NCBI RefSeq assembly: GCF_034120055.1
Contig: NZ_CP139368.1
Location: 1,240,001 to 1,304,000 of the forward strand
DNA: 64,000 nucleotides
Direction: 5' to 3'
From: Microbacterium rhizosphaerae
GTDB taxonomy: Bacteria; Actinomycetota; Actinomycetes; Actinomycetales; Microbacteriaceae
Position 1 is the stretch's first letter. Each line of letters opens with the position of its first letter. Below are positions 15,001-24,000 of the stretch, in pieces. Below the pieces are notes generated by a model, which ran no database searches, was not told the origin of the DNA, and saw nothing but the letters and a program-made list of their open reading frames with translations. The position numbers and the translations under genes are program-made.

Positions 15001-18000
15001 CAACCAGGTCAACGTCGCCGGCGACGTGAGCGGCAACGTCTACTCGAAGGACATCAACGGCACGAGCGGCACGATCAACCTCTCCGTGATCACGAACGAC
15101 CAGCTGTACCAGGACGTCGTGATCCCGGGTGTCGCGCTGAGCGTCGCACAGGGCTCGCAGGGCGCGGTCATCGTGACCGAGCACGGCGGCGGCACGGTCG
15201 TCTCCGAGACGCAGAACGGCCAGGTCACCAGACCGCCCATCGGCACGATCGACTCGTACACCGTGCGGCTCGCGCAGGCCCCGACGTCGAACGTCTACAT
15301 CGCGGTGAACGCCGAGCCCGACATCCGGCTCAACCAGCAGGCGAACCCCGCGGGCGACTCGATCCTGCTCGCCACGGCGCCGCTCGGCACGGTCCCGAAC
15401 GTGGGCACGACGACGGCGAACAGCGACTTCTACCAGCACGTCATCATGGATGCGACGGCCACCGACCTGCCGCAGCGCGCGCTCGTGCTGGTCTTCACAC
15501 CGACGAACTGGCAGATCCCGCAGGTCGTGTGGGCCGGCGCCATCAACGACGGGCTGGATGACGGCATCCGTCACTACGAGATCAGCCACAGCGTGCTGAG
15601 CGCCGACCCGTTCTACGACAACGCCGTCGTGCGCAACGTCGAGGTCGAGAAGATCGACCCGGGCAGCCCGGCGATCCTCGTGACCGACCTCGGCAACACG
15701 AACACGACCGGCACGTCGATCGACTCGCGCTTCTCGGACGGCGTCGGAAACGGTACGAGCACCTTCACCTCTGCGACCGCGGACTTCACGCTCAACGACG
15801 TCGGCCAGCCGATCAGCGAGATCGACGGCGGTGCGAAGATCCCGGCGAACACCGTCATCCTCGCGGTCGTCGACGCGCACACCGTGACGCTCTCGGCAGG
15901 CGTCGCCGCCGGCACCGGCATCGCATTCGCCCTCCCGGCCCGTCTCTCGTCCGTGCAGCAGTACCGCGACGGCGTGACGAGCGGCTCGACGATCACCTCG
16001 GCCAGCGCCGGCTTCAACCAGGGCGACATCGGACGGGCGATCATCGAGGCCGACACCGGCAGCGCCATCCCGGTCGGCGACACGATCCAGTCCGTGTCCG
16101 CGGACGGCACCACGGCGACCCTGTCGCTCGGCGTGTCGGCGGCCTCCGGCGTCGTCTTCGCCATCCCGGACCGCAACGCGAGCAACCTGATCCTGGGGGG
16201 CAGTGGCAACGCGACGACCGGCATCTCGGGCTTCTCGTCCGTGGTGCTGGCCGCCGCGCCCACCGCATCGGTCACCGTGAGCATCACGGCCGCCAATGAC
16301 CCGCGCATCCAGCTGTCGAGCACCGACCCGCGGTTCCACGTCGTCTCGAACCCCGACGGCATCCACGCGGGCGTCTACACGATCACCTTCTCGACGTCCG
16401 ACTGGTCGAAGCCGGTCGTCGTGCGCGAGGATGCCGCGCTCTGGTTCAGCACGGCGGACCCGCACAACTCCTACCTGACCGCCACGGTCACGAGCACGGC
16501 CGACCCGCGCTACATCGGCGTCGACAACAGCTCCACGCCATGGGACGTGCTGGTGATGAACGACCTCACCGCCGCCGGCATCGTGCAGGCGCCGGACAAC
16601 ATGGTCGTCACCAAGTGCGCCGACGTGGCGTGCACGACACCGGGCCCCGGCTCGAGCTTCAGCCTGCGCCTCGCGTCGGCTCCGACGCAGAACGTCACGG
16701 TCGCCATGGTCACCGACGGCCAGACCGACATCGTCACCGGCGGCGGTATCACGAACGCGGCGTTCGGCGCCAAGAAGGCCGTCACCTTCTTCACCGGCAA
16801 CGTCACCGTCGCGGGCACCGTCATCACGCTCGGCGCCGCGGAGCTCGGCAGCTTCATCGCAGACGGCTTCAAGCAAGGTCAGCTGGTCCAGGTCACGGGC
16901 GACGGTGCCACCTTCACCGCGACGACCACCGCGGTCACCGCGACCACGATCACTCTGAGCACCACACCCGGAAGCGGTTCCCACTCTGTGACGATCGCCC
17001 GCATCGTGAATGCCGGACTGTTCACCGGCTCGGTGGCCTATGACGCGACAGCAGGCACCCTGACGCGCACCGACGGCTCGAGCTGGCTTGACGACGGCTT
17101 CCTCGAGGGGCAGATCTTCAAGATCGGCGCATCCGGCGTCATGCTCAAGATCCAGTCGCTGACCGGCACGGACTCGTCACGCGTCGACATCCTGACTGTC
17201 ACCGACAAGACAGCTCTCGCCGGCGTCCTCGGCGCATCCGGAACGATGACCCTCACCCTCACCCAGTGGGCCGCCGAGCTCACCTTCACGCCGAGCAACT
17301 GGTACGTGCCGGTGGCCATCCCGGTCGTCGCCGACCCGAAGTTCAACGTGCCACCGGGCAACCAGTCGCTGCTGAGCTTCCCGAAGATCGCGCACCTGCT
17401 GTCGGCGATCCGCGGTCCGCTATCGGTCGAGGGCGGCCCGACGGTCGACAACCACGCCGCGCTCAACCTCCCGGTCATGATGCCGGGCGAGGGCAACGCG
17501 CAGCCCTTCGGCATCGGCATCCAGCCGCCTGAGGCCCAGCAGGTCAACGTGCTGAACATCTTCGACGACGGCGCGCAGCAGAACGAGGTCGGGACGCTCA
17601 GCTCCACGGCCCTGAGCGGCTACGGCATGGGCCCGGGTGTGGACTTCAGCCACCACAAGGGCTACGTGCCGGGCGACCCGTCGCACCCGACCTTCGGGGA
17701 GCCTCCGGTGTTCCCGAGCGGCATCAGCTTCGGCTCGATCACCGTCGACCCGGCCACCGGCCAGATCCAGACGAACGCGAGCCTGTCGACCATCCAGGTG
17801 CTGAACCTCATGGAGGGCCAGGGCAACGACACCCTCACGGTGACCGGCACACTCGTCGGCGGACCGTTCACCAACGAGGACGGCACCCCGGGCACGACGT
17901 TCGTCCACGGCGGACTCACGAGCCTCAACGGCGGCGGCGGCGCGCTCCTGAGCATCACCGGCATCTTCGACATCACCTCGACCGCGACCGGAGGCACGAT

Positions 18001-21000
18001 CACGCGCAAGGACGGCACCCCGTGGGCGACCGACCAGTTCGCGGTCGGCCAGGAGCTGATGTGGAACGGCGTTCCGATCGGGGTGGTCACCGCGATCAGC
18101 GGCCCGACGGTCACGTTCCACGGCATCGGCCCGGCCGCCGGCACGAGCCTCCACGGCACGGTCGCGGTGTTCGACCCGGCCGTCACCGTCACCGCGAACG
18201 TCCACGTCGTCGGCAACGAGCTGATCCGCACCGACATGCGCTCGTGGGTCGAGGCCGGCTTCTCGCAGGGCCAGACGGTCACGATCGACGGCGTCGTCGC
18301 GGGCAAGATCAGCTCCATCACCGGACCGACGCAGGACATCCTCGTCCTCGACGGCTCCGGCACGATCGACCCGCTGGGCTGCGGCGTGGGCGGCACGTGC
18401 ACGGCGACGGTCGCCGAGGCATCCGCGTCGAACAACGCCGTGCGCTACGGCGGCAACGTCTTCACGATCACCGGAGGTGCCGGTCCCGGTCCCAGTGCCG
18501 TCCCGCCGACCATCAGCGGGACGTTCACGCCCGGCACCTCCGGCGGCTCGACACTCCTCACGCGCTCCAGCGGGTCCTGGATCGCCGACGGGTTCGTGGA
18601 CGGCATGGTCCTGCAGGTGGGCGGCCTTCCCGCCTGGACGATCACCGGGGTGACCGCGCTCACCCTCACCCTGACCGGGCCTGCCTTCACGAACTCCCTG
18701 GTCAGCGTCACCGTCATCGGGTACGCGCCGTCGCCGCTGGTCGTCTACGGCGACACGTCGCAGGACGGCATCTGGTACAGCGGCGACACGCACACGCAGA
18801 CGAGCCGGGTCTTCGGCTCCAAGCCGTTCCCGAACCAAGTCGGCGTCGGGACTCCGCAGTTCGTGTTCCCCGTCGCCGATCCGTACCGCCACGCGGGCAA
18901 CAACATCATCGACGCGCACACGCTGTTCGCGAACGTGCCGGAGGGCCAGGTGCCGTCGATCGGCCTCACCATCTACGGCGGCTCGGGCGACGACACGATC
19001 TGGGGCAGCCAGGCCGGGGACTTCGTCGCCGGCGGCTCGGGCAACAACACGATCTACGGCGGCCGCGGCGACAACATCATCCTCGGCGCCAACGGCGTGA
19101 ACGTGAACCCGATCACGCGCGCGGTCTCGTTCCCGACCGTCAACACGAGCACGTATCAGGATGCCGACCCGCTCGTCGCGGGCGACAACCTGATCTACGG
19201 CGAGGTCCCGAACGCCACGACCACCGACCGGTTCGGCGACTATAACAACCTCATCTTCGGCGCCTTCGGCATCGTGACACAGGACACGCAGGAGGCGACG
19301 GTCGGCGAAATCCCGAACACGCAGCGGGACGTGACAGGCACACTCGCCGGGCACGTGCCCTCCGGTAGCGCGCTCAACGGCCTGGCCACGCTCACCTGCG
19401 CGGCCGCCTGCTTCCAGGCCTCCGACGTGGGCCTCATGGTCAGCGACGGGCCGCTCCTGTCCGCGGGCACGATCATCACCGCGGTCAGCGGCGACCTCAA
19501 GACCGCGACCCTCTCGCGCGACCCGGTGGGCGGCGCGGCCGTCACCGCGACCGGCACGACGATGACCATCGGTCCGGCGCAGGGCTACTGCCGCCCGACC
19601 GGCACCGTCTCGCTGAACCAGTACTGCGCACCGAGCGGCACGACCCCCTGGCACGACCCGCGGCTCGAGAAGATCCAGACGACCCTCGACATCCTCGGCG
19701 CCGCATCGGATGCCGTGCAGAACCACGGTGACAACCGCATCTACGCATCTGGCGGCGACAACATCATCATCGGCGGCGACGGGAACAACGACATCCAGGG
19801 CGGCCCTGGACGCAACCTCATCGTCGGCGGCAGCGCCGTCCTGAGCCGGTCGGCGCACCTGTTCAACTACACGAACGCGCGGTTCCAGGACCTCACGGGC
19901 ACGCAGATCTACAGCACGACGACGGCGACGCTGACGAACAGCCTGACCAACGGCGTGGCCCAGAACGACCCGACCGGGCACGCGTGGTGGGGCGACTTCC
20001 TCTCCGGCACCGGCGGCATCCTGCTCTCGGTCCCGCTCGGCGACACCACGCACGGAACCGTGCTCGAGGACTCCGCCTACAAGGGCGCCGACTACATCGC
20101 CGGCGGCTCGGGCTCGGCCATGATCTTCGGCGAGTCCAACGACAACATCATCCAGGCGCACGGCTCGATCGACATCACGGCGCCGCCGTCCGCCACCGGC
20201 TACCCCACGACCTCCAACGGCTCGCCGTCGATCGGCAGCGTCTTCGGCGGGGCCGCGACCTGCAGCTTCCGCGCCTCCTTCCTCGGCAACCGCGTCGGCG
20301 CGTGCCGCGACTCGGGGAACAACCTGCTCATCAACCCGTCCGTGAACGACTACCCGCTCGAGTACACGGTGACGACGAGCATCACCTTCGGCGCCCACAC
20401 CATGACGCTCCCGACCGGCCAGTACTGGGCGGACGGCGGGTTCGCGGTCGGCCAGACGCTGAACGTCAACGGTGTCGCCGTCGGCGTGGTCAGCGCCGTG
20501 AGCGGCAACGTCCTCACCGTCACCGGGGCGCCGGCCCCCGCATCCTGCACCTCCCTGCCGTGCACCGCGTCGGCGACCGTGGCAGCCACCGACGGCCAGA
20601 GCTACGTCGAGGGCGGCCGCGGCAACAACACGATCTTCGCCAACCGCGGTCAGAACGACATCATCGGCGGCAACTCCGACATGTTCAGCCTGACGCTGCC
20701 GGGCGAGCGCGCGAGCGGGTCGAACCTGATCTTCGGCGGATCGGGCCTGAACGCGGGTCGCGAGGACTGCGGCGACGGGTATCTGGATGCCAACAACCAC
20801 TGCATCACGAACCCCAACGGGCACGCGCACGACGCGAACGTCATCCTGGCGAACAACGGCGAGGTCATCCGTCTCGTGGGCGTCAACGGCGCGAACGGGG
20901 TCGGCAGCACCGGAGTGGCCACCTCGATCGGCTACCTGAACTTCAACTACGACGTCAACGGCTACCTGACGGCGACCGAGCGCATCATCGCCCGTGCGGT

Positions 21001-24000
21001 GAACCTGCTCGACAACACCCCGGGCGGACCCGACCTCGCCGGCCAGGCCACCGGCCCGCAGGTCGTCGGGTCGAAGGCGACCAACGGCGTCGGCGACATC
21101 GGCGGAACCCCGATCACGGTCGACGGCGTGCCGCTCATGAAGGGCAGCGAGATCCACGCAGAGTCCGGCGACGCGTTCATCTACGGCGGCCCGGCGAACG
21201 ACGTCATCTACGGCGGCGGCCAGAACGACACGATCATCACGGGCTACGCCGACAACTGGGTCTCGGGTGGCCGCGGCGACCAGTGCATCATCGGCGGCGG
21301 CGGGCGCTGCTTCGCGAGCCGCAACAGCTCGAGCTACGGCGAGCCGCTGTACGGCGTCGCGCCGATCCCGGCCGCGCAGCTGAGCGAGCTCATCACGACG
21401 CCCGGCAATGTGCAGCAGGCGGTCATCAACGTCGCCGGCGCCCTGACCTACACCGCCGTCCTGTGGCCGTACAACTGGGATCCGGCGGCCGCGGCCACCG
21501 GTGCACCGAGCTTCTCGACCGGCTGCAAGCAGAACGCGATCTGCGCCCACTACCAGCCGCGCATGGGCCACAACATCATCTACGGCGGCTGGGGCAACGG
21601 CGTCATCCACGCCGGTCCCGGACAGTCCGCGGTGTCGGGCGCCGAGGCGCCGGAGCTCGGCTACCTCGACAACTTCAAGCTCGACGGCTCGGTCCTCAAC
21701 TCGGCTCCATACGAATCCGACTGGTACCGGCCCTTCAACCCGGGCAACCCGGCCGGATGGTTCCCGCTCGGCGACGACGGCAACGGCAACGCCGCCCGCG
21801 CCGGGATGTCCGGCAAGTCGAGCTACTTCGACCCGACCGATCCGCGGCGCGAGGTGTTCCTGAGCCCCAACCCGACGAACAACTTCGTGCTGGGCAGCCC
21901 CAGCCCGATCCTGTGCACCTGGGCGGCCGGACAGACCGCACTGGGTCAGGGCTGCCTGCCGTTCTTCCTCACCTTCGACCCGACCGACAACGGTCTGCCG
22001 CTCGACCTCACGTGGTACCCCGGCACGGGCGACCCGCAGATGCCGGTGACCGGAGACAAGGCGATCTTCGGCGACCTCGGCAACGACTACATCGTCGCCG
22101 GCATGGGTCGCGTGCGGGTGTACGGCGGCTGGGGCAACGACCTCATCGACGTCCGCGCGAACACCTCCGTCGACAACGGCCTGAACGACGGCCCGGTTCC
22201 CGACCTCGTGCGGGGCACTGGCAACTCGTTCACGCTGCCCACATCGACGCCGACCTTCGGAACGCCGGCCTGGGAGTCCCTCGCCTACGGCGGCGCCGGC
22301 CAGGACATCTACTTCGCCGGCACCGGCGGCGACCGCCTCATCGACTGGGTGGGCAACCACAACAGCTACTACGTGCCGTTCTCGCAGTTCGGGATGCCGG
22401 CCGTCAGCCGCACGCTGCAGCCGTTCCTGCCGGAGTTCCTGTACGCGCTGTCCAAGAGCGACGGCGCCGACCAGACGCTCATGACGCGCTACGTGGCCTT
22501 CGACGACAGGTACCAGGGACTCGCATCCCGCAACGGAGAGCCGTACGGCGAGCTCGGCCTCGTCCTGCAGCACGACGACGCGTGGCATCAGCAGACCGGG
22601 TCGCCGTTCAACCAGATGCCCGAGAACCTCGGCGGCACCGCGATCGACGTCATGAAGACGGCGAACATCCGGCCGTTCAACTCCTCCGGCATGGGGTCGT
22701 CGTCCGGAGTCGTGGGCGGGGCCATGCTCCCGATGCTCTCCCTGCCCTCCGGCCAGGGCGTGAACCTGCCGTCCGGCACCAACCCGGCCGGCGCGTCCAG
22801 CGTGCCGTTCCTCGTCGCCGGAGCGCCGGGCAGCACGGTCGCCTACTCGTTCACGCAGGGCACGCTGAGCGTCACCGGCACGGGCACGATCTCGGCCGCG
22901 GGCACGTTCGGCGCTCTGCTCGACCTCTCCGGCTTCGCCGACGGCGGCATCAACGTCGCCGTGACGGTCACGAGCCCCACCGGCAAGGTGACGACGATGA
23001 CGTCGGTGATGGGCAAGAACAGCGTCGCGCCACCCTCACCGACGCTCGGCGTCGCCGCGTACGCCAACCTCGCCACCCGCACGACCTTCACCGTGACGGT
23101 GACCGGGCAGGCCGGCTCCATCGCGAACGTCGTGATCACCGACACCTCGTCGCCCATCGCGCGGGTGGCCAACGGCATGGACATGGTCGGCACGAACGGC
23201 ACCGTCGTGATCCCCGTCGACGTGTCGAACCTCGTCGACGGCGTGCTGACGATCACGGTCACCCTGACCAACGGCGCGGGGGTCAGTGCATCCACCGTCG
23301 TCACCGCGACCCTCGACACCATCCCGCCGCCGCTCACGGTGATCAACTACCCGGCCTCCATCACCTCGTCCAACGCGGGCAGCTACTGGTTCTACACGAC
23401 CGGCCAGACCGGAGCGACCATCGCCTACACGTTCACCGACGGCACGACGACGGTGGGCGACAGCAAGCCGGTCAACGGCAGCGGCCAGTGGAACGTCAAC
23501 AACATCTACCTCACGCCGCTCAAGGACGGACCCATCGTCTTCACCGTCACCGAGACGGAGCCGTCGGGCAACACGACGGTGTTCACCGTGACGCTGCTGA
23601 AGTCGACATCGCCACTGGCCCCGCCGACGATCGTCCTGAACTCCGCGGACGACTCCGGTGTCTCGGCATCCGACGGCATCACCAACGTGACGGCGCCGCG
23701 CTTCATCGTGACCCTCGCGGCCGGAGCCGTGTCGTCGACGATCTACGTCGGGGGAGTCGTGTACACCGGACAGGCGCTCGCCACCGGCACCTACTCGGTC
23801 ACGGCGACCGATACGGATGCCTACGGCAACACGTCCGCCCCTTCGGCCGCCTGGACCCTCGTGATCGACGCCACGCCGCCCACGGGCACCGTCACGATCA
23901 GCAACGGCAAGACCGTCGGCACCACCGTCTACGTTGCGGGCACCACGGCATCCCTCGCCCTGTCGTTCTCGGGCGCACCGGCGGGGCTCACGACGATGTC

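Noticed and set aside
18960..22350. Type I secretion substrate on the basis of RTX-like repeats
   Set aside because: The organism appears to be Gram-positive and no HlyB/HlyD-type genes are nearby; the repeats alone do not prove the route.
17420..22588. Very long minus-strand frame (1,722 codons) opposite the giant gene
   Set aside because: It is an antisense shadow created by GC-rich codon usage in a repeat gene; its translation is Arg/Val/Asp/Gly-rich with no motif, and the plus-strand frame is clearly the coding one.
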